Part shown: positions 42,784-52,794 of the stretch, in pieces
Numbering within the stretch: the first letter of the stretch is position 1
Layout of the letters: every line of letters begins with the position of its first letter
Assembly: GCF_000955905.1 (NCBI RefSeq)
Contig: NZ_CP011097.1
Location: 507,957 to 571,956, forward strand
Direction of reading: 5' to 3'
Source of the DNA: Candidatus Nitrosotenuis cloacae
GTDB lineage: Archaea; Thermoproteota; Nitrososphaeria; Nitrososphaerales; Nitrosopumilaceae
DNA: 64,000 bases
Made by a program: the position numbers and the translations under genes
Notes under the pieces: generated by a model
What the model saw: only the letters and a program-made list of their open reading frames with translations
What the model was told of the DNA's origin: nothing
Databases searched by the model: none

Positions 42784-42930
42784 TGAGATTAGTTTGGTGA
42801 CTTAAAAGTCGTTGTAATTCTCGCTTATTGCAATCAAGATTATTGTAATGATCTTAGAACATATGAGTTCAGGCTACTATCGCCACATCTTAAAATCTGC
42901 TTAAATAAGAATTTCATAATTGAGGATCAC

Positions 42931-42944
42931 ACTTAATATCTATA
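42931..42944 (+). promoter_or_regulatory. TATA-box candidate of the collagen-like gene
   Basis: ACTTAATATCTATA is centred about 27 bp before the TTG at 42965. This supports the TTG as the start; the ATG at 42946 is in another frame and reads into a stop within 28 codons. Confidence 0.45.
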
Positions 42945-42964
42945 CATGAATCTGTTAATCTGGC

Positions 42965-45900
42965 TTGGCGGGGAAGATCTCTGTAGTTTTACTGAGTGTT
43001 ATCCTATTAACCTCAATTGTAAGTTCGTTTAATGTTTCTGCATTTGCAGATTCCGATGATGATCAACATGATGGAAAGCCACAAAAGAAAAACCGTGTTT
43101 GGACAGGTGACGGCCAGCCAAACACCAAGCTAGGAAAAGTTGGAGACCTCTATGTCGATAATGCAAGTCCAGATCTTACACTGTATGAAAAAAAATCCAA
43201 GACCTCTTGGGAAAATATAGGCACATTTCAAGGTCCTCAAGGTGAACAAGGTCTTCAAGGTTTAACAGGAGCTACAGGAGCTCAAGGTCCTCAAGGTGAA
43301 CAAGGTCTTCAAGGATTAACAGGAGCTACAGGAGCTCAAGGTCCTCAAGGTGAACAACGTCTTCAAGGTTTAACAGGAGCCACAGGAGCTCAAGGTCCTC
43401 AAGGTGAACAACGTCTTCAAGGTTTAACAGGAGCCACAGGAGCTCAAGGTCCTCAAGGTGAACAACGTCTTCAAGGTTTAACAGGAGCCACAGGAGCTCA
43501 AGGTCCTCAAGGTGAACAACGTCTTCAAGGTTTAACAGGAGCCACAGGAGCTCAAGGTCCTCAAGGTGAACAACGTCTTCAAGGTTTAACAGGAGCCACA
43601 GGAGCTCAAGGTCCTCAAGGTGAACAACGTCTTCAAGGTTTAACAGGAGCCACAGGAGCTCAAGGTCCTCAAGGTGAACAACGTCTTCAAGGTTTAACAG
43701 GAGCCACAGGAGCTCAAGGTCCTCAAGGTGAACAACGTCTTCAAGGTTTAACAGGAGCCACAGGAGCTCAAGGTCCTCAAGGTGAACAACGTCTTCAAGG
43801 TTTAACAGGAGCCACAGGAGCTCAAGGTCCTCAAGGTGAACAACGTCTTCAAGGTTTAACAGGAGCCACAGGAGCTCAAGGTCCTCAAGGTGAACAACGT
43901 CTTCAAGGTTTAACAGGAGCCACAGGAGCTCAAGGTCCTCAAGGTGAACAACGTCTTCAAGGTTTAACAGGAGCCACAGGAGCTCAAGGTCCTCAAGGTG
44001 AACAACGTCTTCAAGGTTTAACAGGAGCCACAGGAGCTCAAGGTCCTCAAGGTGAACAACGTCTTCAAGGTTTAACAGGAGCCACAGGAGCTCAAGGTCC
44101 TCAAGGTGAACAACGTCTTCAAGGTTTAACAGGAGCCACAGGAGCTCAAGGTCCTCAAGGTGAACAACGTCTTCAAGGTTTAACAGGAGCCACAGGAGCT
44201 CAAGGTCCTCAAGGTGAACAACGTCTTCAAGGTTTAACAGGAGCCACAGGAGCTCAAGGTCCTCAAGGTGAACAACGTCTTCAAGGTTTAACAGGAGCCA
44301 CAGGAGCTCAAGGTCCTCAAGGTGAACAACGTCTTCAAGGTTTAACAGGAGCCACAGGAGCTCAAGGTCCTCAAGGTGAACAACGTCTTCAAGGTTTAAC
44401 AGGAGCCACAGGAGCTCAAGGTCCTCAAGGTGAACAACGTCTTCAAGGTTTAACAGGAGCCACAGGAGCTCAAGGTCCTCAAGGTGAACAACGTCTTCAA
44501 GGTTTAACAGGAGCCACAGGAGCTCAAGGTCCTCAAGGTGAACAACGTCTTCAAGGTTTAACAGGAGCCACAGGAGCTCAAGGTCCTCAAGGTGAACAAC
44601 GTCTTCAAGGTTTAACAGGAGCCACAGGAGCTCAAGGTCCTCAAGGTGAACAACGTCTTCAAGGTTTAACAGGAGCCACAGGAGCTCAAGGTCCTCAAGG
44701 TGAACAACGTCTTCAAGGTTTAACAGGAGCCACAGGAGCTCAAGGTCCTCAAGGTGAACAACGTCTTCAAGGTTTAACAGGAGCCACAGGAGCTCAAGGT
44801 CCTCAAGGTGAACAACGTCTTCAAGGTTTAACAGGAGCCACAGGAGCTCAAGGTCCTCAAGGTGAACAACGTCTTCAAGGTTTAACAGGAGCCACAGGAG
44901 CTCAAGGTCCTCAAGGTGAACAACGTCTTCAAGGTTTAACAGGAGCCACAGGAGCTCAAGGTCCTCAAGGTGAACAACGTCTTCAAGGTTTAACAGGAGC
45001 CACAGGAGCTCAAGGTCCTCAAGGTGAACAACGTCTTCAAGGTTTAACAGGAGCCACAGGAGCTCAAGGTCCTCAAGGTGAACAACGTCTTCAAGGTTTA
45101 ACAGGAGCCACAGGAGCTCAAGGTCCTCAAGGTGAACAACGTCTTCAAGGTTTAACAGGAGCCACAGGAGCTCAAGGTCCTCAAGGTGAACAACGTCTTC
45201 AAGGTTTAACAGGAGCCACAGGAGCTCAAGGTCCACCAGGAAATGATGGAGCCACAGGAGCTACAGGAGCTCAAGGTCCACCAGGAAATGATGGAGCCAC
45301 AGGAGCTCAAGGTCCACCAGGAATACTTAACATCTACATTAATTCGGATTCTATAGAATATACTCGAGTTGCTGGAGTCCCTGTATCGTTGATTGTAGAT
45401 TGTAATGGTGAAGATATTGTGACTGGAGGCGGCTTTAACATTTCAGCAATATCTGGTTCAGGAGTTCCGTATCAAACTGTTCAAAACAACGGTCCTTCTG
45501 GTGATCAAAGTTGGAGAGTAGAACTTTCCGTAGGTCCTGATGAAGCTGCTAATCCAGATCCTGTAACTCTCATCGTCTATGCTATTTGTGCAGAAATCAG
45601 TTCTCCTCCACCATTACCAACTCTCTCAGTCTCTGATGTCTCCGTAACTGAGGGTAATTCTAGCATCACACCAGCTTCATTTACCGTTTCACTATCAAGC
45701 CCATCTGCATCGACTGTTACCGTAGATATTGCTACATCTGATGGAACTGCAACAACTGCAGACAATGATTATCTTGATGGCGGTATCTTTACGTTGACAT
45801 TCAATCCGGGCGAAACCACAAAATCATTCATTCCTCCTGTAAACGGTGACACCACTCCAGAACCAGACGAGACATTCAACGTCGTATTATCTAATCCATC

Positions 45901-47002
45901 AGGTGCTACCATCTTGGATGGCACTGGAGTTGCAACCATACTAAATGATGATATCTCCTTACCAATATCACTTGATCTTGCCGTGCTGACTCACGTCTCT
46001 AATCAAGTATCTGTTCTACTTGGTAATGGCGACGGAACATTTGGAACTGCGACACTCTTTGGAACCGGTGTTGATCCAAACGGTGTTGACTTTGGTGACT
46101 TTAACAGTGATGGAAAACAAGATCTAGCAACAGCTAATTTTGCATCTAATAATGTATCTATTCTGCTTGGTAATGGCGACGGAACATTTGGAACCGCAAC
46201 CAGCTTTGGTGCTGGTACTTCACTAGTTACGATTTCTGTAAACGACTTTAACAGTGATGGAAAACAAGACCTAGCAACAACAAGTTATGGTGGTGTTGGC
46301 TCGATATTTACTCTGCTTGGTAATGGCGACGGCACATTTACACCTGCAATCAGTTCAGGGGTACCTGCAAGTAGTGGATTATACGGTATGACCATAGGTG
46401 ACTTTGACGGTGATGGAAAGTTAGATTCTGCTGTGACTGGGCAAAATACAGATAACGTATCTATTCTGCTTGGTAATGGCGACGGCACATTTTCATCATT
46501 TAGTGCCCCAATCTTTGTAGGAGATAATCCAACTCATATTATATCAGATGACTTTGACGGTGACGGAAATCTAGATCTGGCAACATCTGTTCGTAATTCT
46601 AACTATCTTTCAGTTCTGCTTGGTAATGGTGACGGAACATTTGGATCCTCTACCAACTTTTCTGTAGGTACTTCGCCTAATGGAATTACATCAGATGACT
46701 TTGACGGTGACGGAAATCTAGATCTGGCAACATCAAATCTGGTTAGTAATAACGTATCTATTCTGCTTGGTAATGGCGACGGCACATTTTCTGGACTAGT
46801 CAATTATAGTGTAGGGTCATTACCAACAGGTGTTCAATCCGATGATGTAGATAATGATGGTGATATGGATGTTGTAACTGCAAATCACGGTTCTAACAAT
46901 ATCTCTGTGTTACTTAATGATGGAGCAGGAGGATTCACATCTATTACCTATGCTACAGGTGGTTCAAATCCTCTCTCTCTTGTAATAGGCAGCTTCAACT
47001 GA
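42965..47002 (+). CDS. secreted collagen-like protein with Calx-beta and FG-GAP/VCBS repeats
   Basis: A 1345-residue exported protein. A signal peptide covers about 1-28 (ending SAFA). A Gly-X-Y region starts near residue 85, with a 666-residue array at 90-755 made of 37 copies of an 18-residue unit, then [10 protein letters not shown]-type triplets to about 785. A Calx-beta domain (about 870-985, [19 protein letters not shown]) follows, then about seven FG-GAP/VCBS beta-propeller repeats ([23 protein letters not shown]) to the end. This is a stalk-plus-head surface protein, probably for adhesion. It starts at TTG. Confidence 0.9.
43232..45229 (+). repeat. tandem array of 37 identical-length 54-bp units
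   Basis: The unit encodes six triplets, GPQ GEQ x[11 protein letters not shown]. The first two copies have Gly in the third triplet (GGT), the next 35 have Arg (CGT) from one G-to-C change. The 35 Arg copies also share GCC in place of GCT. They look identical base for base: lines 540 bp apart repeat exactly. The array is a recent expansion by unequal crossing-over or slippage. Confidence 0.93.
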
Positions 47003-47236
47003 TCTGCATCAGAAAATCAACTTCAACTAGACACAATAACTCAGGTTCATACATTCTTCAGAATTCTAATATAACAAATCATCATACTCTTCGATATTAC
47101 AGAACTTTCAAAACTTTATCAACATCTTACATATGTCTTGAATATGATCGGATTTCGTATCTTTGATATCCTGATAAACTATTTTTCACAGAGAATTTCA
47201 AACTTCCAAATGATCTAATTGATCAGAGGGGAATAT
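47003..47236. other. intergenic region between two convergent surface-protein genes
   Basis: About 230 bp, A/T-rich, with no gene or strong hairpin seen. T-rich segments on both strands could end the transcripts of the collagen-like gene and the HExxH gene. Confidence 0.3.
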
Positions 47237-49765
47237 TTACCCGAGTATCTCAAAATGCATTATCTCGACAAACTGGTAAGACTTGGAATTGTTTGCCTTG
47301 TCTGATAAATTCATCTGAATTAGAGCCCACTTGCCGGGAGCAGACCCTTCAGGTAAAACCAAGTTAATGTCGTATCTAGCAAGCTCGGCTGGGTTTCCCT
47401 CAAAGAACAGGCTGTGGAAATTTTTGTGATAGTGGTAAAAGTTGTGCTGAACCCCCTGCGGATCACGCAAAATAAAGCTGACTTGGCCCAGGCCTGACTT
47501 GTTGTCTTTGGCATGATATGTGATATTGACATTTGTTTCTCCATTTGGAGCAGCTGGATTTGTCGGTGTAGCGGTAATTTTGATGTTTTGTGTGTCCAAA
47601 TACGGATAATCCACATCAGGGTTTGTTGTTCTCACAAAAACCGAGCCATCCTCTAAGAGATTTGTAAAGTTGATTGTGCTGTCGTTTCCAGCCCTATCAT
47701 TCATTAAAAGCTGCTTGATGTTATAGTAACCAGTTCTGTAAAATTCGGTTACCTTAAAGTTCACTACACATGTTGCAGTTTTGGCATCAAACTCACCATA
47801 TGCGCTAATGCTGTAGCTATTCAAGTCATCATGATCTATTGTTGCATAACATGTCTTGATGTCTGTTGGGTCCGACACGCGCCAGCTCGCACTCACCGTC
47901 TGGACAGGCCTTGATTGTATTATGTCACTATGTGCATTCAGATTAAGGGATCTTTTGACATATGTTGGTGGAGTGATGTCTTCGTTTGCATTGTTGACAA
48001 AAAACTTCCACCCAAAGTCATTTTGTCCCTTGAATCTCTGGTTTCCTGCCTGGTCGCTAATTATTATCTGATTTGTGTGCCAAGGCCCGCCTTTTGCATT
48101 ATGATTAATTGTCACCTCGCCTCGCAACACCAAGCCTATTTCACCACCTGTTGGCAACAGGGTGACGTCTTGGTATGTTCCCTGCTCGCTTGTCAGCCTG
48201 AAATATGCACTTTTTGCTCCCTCAAATTTGTCCTTACCGCTAAGCTCAATTTCGATTATTCCATGCTTGTCCTCGTTTTGTGCACCGTTTATGGAAATGT
48301 CTATACGAATAATTTTTCCCGGATAGATATAGTCGGGATACAAATTAAGCACATCAAACGTCAGGTCTTCGCGAATCGATGGAATGTAGATGTTTCCCTC
48401 CATGATCCTATCACGGATGAATTCGTATTTTTGGGCTGATTTTGATTTTAGCTTGTCTGGATTTATCACATAATGGGCAATGCTTTCCGCCATGTCTTCA
48501 TCCGGATTGTGTTGATGTGCATATGCATTTACAAACTCTGCAGTTTTTGTCGTGGCCCATCCGGAAGTTGTCTTTTTGTCTTGATACCATCCACCAAGCC
48601 CTGTCCAATCATCTTTTACATCGCTTGAAAAAAGTCGTTCCCACAGAAAATGAGATTTTTCATGAATTATCAACCTGTGTAAATGATCGCCTTCCACAAA
48701 TGCCGACTCCATGAACTCAATATATCCGGGGTTTGATGCCGGCCAGCTTACGGCTGGAGCATCAGGGTATAATGGATGTGTGGTTCCATCCGCCCGCCTT
48801 AGCAGGTAGTTTAATCCATCCACTGTGTGGAACCCCTTTGGCATTTCTTCAAACATGTTGATTATCTGAATCAGTTCGTGCGGATGGAATTGCTGAAAGT
48901 TTTTGCCAGTCTCTGATGTTGTCGTCTTTGTCACCTTGGCATAGTCTGGAATGCGAGTCGAAACCCCAAACCGCTCATTTAGGATTCTTTCTATTGAATC
49001 TAGATCATTTCCGCCATCAGTTACAAACCATATTGCTGCATGGTGAAGTTTCTGCGAAAAATATTTGCCCATCTTGTTCTCTACTAGAGCGATTCTTGGC
49101 TGTGCTGACTCAAATACATCAGATGAGATTTCAATTACATCATATGATTCATGATCTGTTATCTTGATGTCATTATTGATATGATCATCAGTTAGAATCC
49201 ATTTTGATGTGACTCCTTTTTGCTCTTGCATAACATCACGTGTTTTTTGTGGAATTGAATCCATTGTCTGAAGCAGTGCGTATGATTTCTCAAATGTCCA
49301 ATGTGCCTTTTCATTGCTTAGCAAAATCCCATATTTGTTTAGCAGTTTTTCTGATGCTGAATCATCAGGCATTTGAATATTGTTCTCAAGAAAAGTAACT
49401 GTCACTGGCTTGTTGATGTAAGAACTATACTCGGAACCTGCACTAGTGGAGTTTTGCTCCCAGTGATACACAAACGAGTTGTCACCAGGTATTATTCGCT
49501 GAATTTGAATCTTGTTCGTATCATCATTTTGGTTTGAGGGCATTCCAAATTCTGAAGATGTAAACTCTACAGCATTGACGGAATTGTCTATTTTACCATT
49601 ATCTAGCATGTCCTCCCTCGCAGTATCCTTACCGTACTTTGCTCTGTATTGCTCGAATTGCTCCAGTGGAGATGATTCACTTTTGGCATCTGCAAGCTTT
49701 GCAGATGATACAAAAACACTTGATATTACAAAAAAGACAAATACAAAAACCATCGTACATGACAT
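47237..49765 (-). CDS. large secreted zinc-metallopeptidase-like protein
   Basis: About 842 residues from an ATG at 49765, which opens a good signal peptide (MVFVFVFFVISSVFVSSA). A longer in-frame reading to 49858 lacks a signal at its N terminus. Around residue 365 the motif LIIHEKSHFLWE is a HExxH zinc site, and EDMAESIAHYV, about 75 residues on, may supply the third ligand. The C-terminal half has several beta-sandwich-like domains (YVKRSLNLNAHSD, KITATPTNPAAPNGETNV). No family is named with confidence. Probably a secreted surface protease. Confidence 0.72.
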   Translation of the reverse strand: MSCTMVFVFVFFVISSVFVSSAKLADAKSESSPLEQFEQYRAKYGKDTAREDMLDNGKIDNSVNAVEFTSSEFGMPSNQNDDTNKIQIQRIIPGDNSFVYHWEQNSTSAGSEYSSYINKPVTVTFLENNIQMPDDSASEKLLNKYGILLSNEKAHWTFEKSYALLQTMDSIPQKTRDVMQEQKGVTSKWILTDDHINNDIKITDHESYDVIEISSDVFESAQPRIALVENKMGKYFSQKLHHAAIWFVTDGGNDLDSIERILNERFGVSTRIPDYAKVTKTTTSETGKNFQQFHPHELIQIINMFEEMPKGFHTVDGLNYLLRRADGTTHPLYPDAPAVSWPASNPGYIEFMESAFVEGDHLHRLIIHEKSHFLWERLFSSDVKDDWTGLGGWYQDKKTTSGWATTKTAEFVNAYAHQHNPDEDMAESIAHYVINPDKLKSKSAQKYEFIRDRIMEGNIYIPSIREDLTFDVLNLYPDYIYPGKIIRIDISINGAQNEDKHGIIEIELSGKDKFEGAKSAYFRLTSEQGTYQDVTLLPTGGEIGLVLRGEVTINHNAKGGPWHTNQIIISDQAGNQRFKGQNDFGWKFFVNNANEDITPPTYVKRSLNLNAHSDIIQSRPVQTVSASWRVSDPTDIKTCYATIDHDDLNSYSISAYGEFDAKTATCVVNFKVTEFYRTGYYNIKQLLMNDRAGNDSTINFTNLLEDGSVFVRTTNPDVDYPYLDTQNIKITATPTNPAAPNGETNVNITYHAKDNKSGLGQVSFILRDPQGVQHNFYHYHKNFHSLFFEGNPAELARYDINLVLPEGSAPGKWALIQMNLSDKANNSKSYQFVEIMHFEILG

Positions 49766-50041
49766 GTTATTCTGATGCAATGTCCGAATGAGACAACCCA
49801 TACAAATTAGTATTTGAGAATTATGATATTTGTGTACTGCGATGGTTTTTTCCACCATTATTTGGCGTGATGAAAACCCACAAGGTCAGTCAATACTCAC
49901 TTTAAACTTCCAGGCTGATTTCCTGTATGGGATATGGATTTGCAGGCAATGGTAATCTATTCAATTCTGTGTAACCGGGGGTTGGGTTATGTGTAAAAAG
50001 TGCGAAACCGCAACATTTTGTTAATAAAGAAACTGTGTTGC

Positions 50042-50308
50042 TTAGTATTTGTCATAGACTTTATTTCTATGTCCAACTTCAACTATGAATATAGTTATTT
50101 TTTGCTCTTCCAAACTGATTATCATTCGGTAGGAGCCGACTCTGAGCTTTCTCAGATTGGAGCCTTGTAGTTTGTCTGTAAATGCAAACGGATTGTCAAT
50201 AATGCCTTCCAGTTTTGTGACTATTCTACGAGCAGCAGTCTTGTCTGATCTGAAAATCTTTTCTAGTTGTTTTTGGGCAGTTGGTGACCATACAATATTC
50301 CAAGACAT
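50042..50308 (-). CDS. relE: RelE-family mRNA interferase toxin
   Basis: An 88-residue RelE/ParE toxin. It starts MSWNIVWSPTAQKQLEKI, contains DKLQGSNLRKLRVGSYRMI and ends VEVGHRNKVYDKY. The Arg and Tyr/Lys positions of the RelE active surface are present. It likely cleaves mRNA on the ribosome under stress. The antitoxin gene is 8 bp upstream on the same strand. Confidence 0.9.
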   Translation of the reverse strand: MSWNIVWSPTAQKQLEKIFRSDKTAARRIVTKLEGIIDNPFAFTDKLQGSNLRKLRVGSYRMIISLEEQKITIFIVEVGHRNKVYDKY

Positions 50309-50316
50309 CTAAAGAA

Positions 50317-50550
50317 TCATTTCAGGCCCAGTCTTTTCTTTACTTCTTCATGTGATACAACTTTGCCAGCTTTGATTTCAGCTAGTGATTTTTCTATGTT
50401 CTTTATGGTGCGATTGCTTAGAATACCTTCGTCATCTTCCACTACATTTAGTAGTCGATTTACCACATCATCGTAAGATTCCTTTGGAAAAGATTTCATT
50501 TTTTCTAGGCGCGTCTTGGTTTTGTTATCTAATTGTATGCTAGTCACCAT
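50317..50550 (-). CDS. RelB/RHH-like antitoxin
   Basis: A 77-residue partner of the RelE toxin. The N-terminal strand SIQLDNKTKTRLEKMK followed by SYDDVVNRLLNVV is a ribbon-helix-helix DNA-binding pattern. The C-terminal SHEEVKKRLGLK is the usual toxin-wrapping helix. It is first in the two-gene operon, and the CTATAG pair at 50557-50572, immediately upstream, is a good candidate for self-repression. Confidence 0.82.
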   Translation of the reverse strand: MVTSIQLDNKTKTRLEKMKSFPKESYDDVVNRLLNVVEDDEGILSNRTIKNIEKSLAEIKAGKVVSHEEVKKRLGLK

Positions 50551-50556
50551 AGGTTG

Positions 50557-50572
50557 CTATAGATAACTATAG
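50557..50572. promoter_or_regulatory. toxin-antitoxin operator candidate
   Basis: Two CTATAG palindromes (50557-50562 and 50567-50572) are 10 bp apart centre to centre, one helical turn, and end just 7 bp before the antitoxin ATG. They overlap the likely TATA region. Paired half-sites of this spacing are typical for RHH antitoxin dimers. Confidence 0.5.
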
Positions 50573-50646
50573 AATTTAAGGTTGATCATGAGATTTTGAG
50601 GCTCAAAACCAAATGTGGACTGGGCAAAAAGTGCAAAAACACTACA

Positions 50647-51474
50647 TTATCTTCTTGGCACTTCAAGGCTAAAGTCTATTGCCTGAACAGAATTTGTAAT
50701 GCTTCCAACTGAGATCATATCCACGCCAGTCCTTGCATAGTCTTTGATGTTTTTTGCATTGATTCCACCAGATGCTTCAAGGCGAATGTTTTTTCTTAGG
50801 CCAATTTTTTGCAGGTCTGAAATTGTCTGCCTTATCATAATGGGCGAGAAATTATCCAACATCATGATTGGCACGCCAAGACTTGCAGCCAAAATCGCAT
50901 CCTCACGCGTATCGACTTCAACTTCAAATGTTTTGGCTCTTTTCTTTGCCTTTTTGATTAGTGAGATGATAGAGCCTTCGGATGCAATGTGATTATCCTT
51001 TATCATTATCATGTCTGATAGTGTGACTCGATGCTTCTTCCCACCACCAATCTCTATTGCCTCTTTGTCAAATAATCTCAAGCCAGGTGCCGTCTTTCGC
51101 GTGGAATAGAGTTCTGTATTTTTGCTGACACTTTTTATCTGTCTTACCAGCTCATTTGTTGCCGTGGCAATCCCGCTCATTCTTGATAATAGGTTTAGCG
51201 CGGTTCTCTCACAGCTAAGAACTGATTTTGCAGGACCCGTAATTCTGAGAAGCGTTTGATTTGCCTTTATTATATTGCCGTCTTTTTTTAGAATTTGCAC
51301 TGTACACCCTTTCATTGCAAATATCTCCTTGACATGTCTGGCTCCAGCAACAATTCCTAATTGCCTTGCAACTATTCTGGCATTGATTTTTTTTGTAGAA
51401 AGAAGTGAGCTGGTAATGTCGCCCTTGTTGATGTCTTCTGCCAAAAATCTGGCCAGCTCTCTTTTTGTATCCAA
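50647..51474 (-). CDS. nadC: nicotinate-nucleotide pyrophosphorylase (quinolinate phosphoribosyltransferase)
   Basis: A 275-residue enzyme that joins quinolinate to phosphoribosyl pyrophosphate, giving nicotinate mononucleotide. Motifs are DINKGDITSSLL at the N terminus, the Arg-rich STRKTAPGLRLFDK, KDNHI, and LEASGGINAKNIKDYA with the C-terminal ISVGSIT. Length is normal. It stands 8.6 kb from nadX-nadA but completes the pathway. A histidine kinase gene lies upstream. Confidence 0.95.
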   Translation of the reverse strand: MDTKRELARFLAEDINKGDITSSLLSTKKINARIVARQLGIVAGARHVKEIFAMKGCTVQILKKDGNIIKANQTLLRITGPAKSVLSCERTALNLLSRMSGIATATNELVRQIKSVSKNTELYSTRKTAPGLRLFDKEAIEIGGGKKHRVTLSDMIMIKDNHIASEGSIISLIKKAKKRAKTFEVEVDTREDAILAASLGVPIMMLDNFSPIMIRQTISDLQKIGLRKNIRLEASGGINAKNIKDYARTGVDMISVGSITNSVQAIDFSLEVPRR

Positions 51475-51511
51475 TTGTATTGTAAAATTTTGCGCCTAAA
51501 TAGAACCTTTT

Positions 51512-52522
51512 CTATGATGGCTTTATCTGGGTGAGATTGCCTGGCTTGGTTGCAATGCTGTCCCATTCTGATTTCTTTGGAATCGTTATGGTAAATGTAG
51601 CACCTTTGCCCACACTGCTTGATACGGATACTGTGCCACCGTGTTGCTCTATGATGTTTTTGCAGCTGGACAATCCAAGGCCTGTACCTACCTGCTTTGT
51701 GGTAAATAATGGCTCAAAGATCTTTTCATGTATCTCACTTGCAATGCCCACTCCAGTATCTGATACCTTGACTAGTACGTTGTTCTGGTCTTGCGGATCA
51801 TCAAAGATTCCAATACTTACGACTCCATTGTTTTCCAATGACTGAATTGCATTCATCAATAAATTGACAAAAACAATTTCTAGCTTTTCAGGATCACAAA
51901 AGATTATTCTGTCGTTTTGTGGCAGCTTGATTACAATGTTTTCCGGCCTGACAATTCGCTCCACCACATCCTGTAGTATGACACAAAGTGAATAGTCGCG
52001 CTTTTTGAGCGGTGACATTCTCACATAATCCATCACATCTTCCAACTGATGCGACATTCTGTACACTGCTCTGTCTAGTCTTGCCCATTGCTCACGAGTC
52101 TTGTCATCCAAATTTGTCTCCAATTTTATTTTGAGAATTTGTGATGTGCTCTGAATCACACTCAGTGGGTTTCTCAAATCATGCGCAATTCTTGCAGCCA
52201 GATTGCCTATTGTGGAGAGACGTTCTGTTTTTAGCATCTCTTGTGTTTTGCGCATCACTTCAACTTGGAGCTGGTCGCGCTGTATTGCGATTTCTTGCTG
52301 CGCCTCTTCTGTCTTTGATAAACTGTCTTGTAATTGATCACGCTGTTTTGCCAGCTCGTCTTGTGTTTCTTCCAATTCTGCCATGCTGTCTTGGAGCTTG
52401 GCATTTAGCTCATCGCCGCGCTCTTTTGACAATCTGAGCTCCTTTACTTTGTTTACTAGAATTTTTGTTAATTCCTCATTGGTGAACTCTTTCATGAAAA
52501 AGTAGGGACTATTGTCTGACAA
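51512..52522 (-). CDS. soluble sensor histidine kinase
   Basis: A 336-residue kinase with no membrane segment. Residues 20-105 form a coiled coil with repeated ETQDELAKQRDQLQDSL-like heptads. The HisKA domain has H-box RIAHDLRNPLSV. The ATPase domain shows the N-box FVNLLMNAIQSL, VSDTGVGIA and GTGLGLSSCKNI. No response-regulator gene is adjacent, so it is an orphan. With a cytoplasmic coiled coil as sensor it may respond to an internal signal or a partner receptor. Confidence 0.9.
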   Translation of the reverse strand: MSDNSPYFFMKEFTNEELTKILVNKVKELRLSKERGDELNAKLQDSMAELEETQDELAKQRDQLQDSLSKTEEAQQEIAIQRDQLQVEVMRKTQEMLKTERLSTIGNLAARIAHDLRNPLSVIQSTSQILKIKLETNLDDKTREQWARLDRAVYRMSHQLEDVMDYVRMSPLKKRDYSLCVILQDVVERIVRPENIVIKLPQNDRIIFCDPEKLEIVFVNLLMNAIQSLENNGVVSIGIFDDPQDQNNVLVKVSDTGVGIASEIHEKIFEPLFTTKQVGTGLGLSSCKNIIEQHGGTVSVSSSVGKGATFTITIPKKSEWDSIATKPGNLTQIKPS

Positions 52523-52605
52523 TGCTGATCTAGTTTCTTGTATTTTTCACTAAGAGATTATGTGTGTTTTATTCAAACAAAAAATATTTTCATATTTGCG
52601 CGTGC

Positions 52606-52794
52606 TTAGGCGACCTTTAGTGCGTATTTGCCCTTTTCTGTAATGCCAAGGGTCTTGGCAATGTGTGAGTTTTGAGGATCACCAATTAGAACCACGCCGG
52701 TCCAGTCTGGTGTTAAATCAGATGATTTGCAAACAGGACATACTTTTCCAACAAACACACATTTGCATTTTCTGCAAGCCATTTCTTTGACCAT
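52606..52794 (-). CDS. spt4: transcription elongation factor Spt4 (RpoE'')
   Basis: A 62-residue zinc protein. The two Cys pairs are ACRKCKCVF and CPVCKSSDL, followed by TPDWTGVVLIGDPQNS, as in archaeal Spt4. It binds Spt5 and helps RNA polymerase elongation. The gene follows the Rpo7 gene directly with no gap, the usual archaeal arrangement. Confidence 0.94.
   Translation of the reverse strand: MVKEMACRKCKCVFVGKVCPVCKSSDLTPDWTGVVLIGDPQNSHIAKTLGITEKGKYALKVA

Noticed and set aside
43326-45236. A 636-residue open frame on the minus strand ([18 protein letters not shown] repeats)
   Set aside because: It is the reverse reading of the 54-bp collagen-like repeat, which happens to lack stops. It has no promoter or signal, and its codons follow from the repeat on the plus strand.
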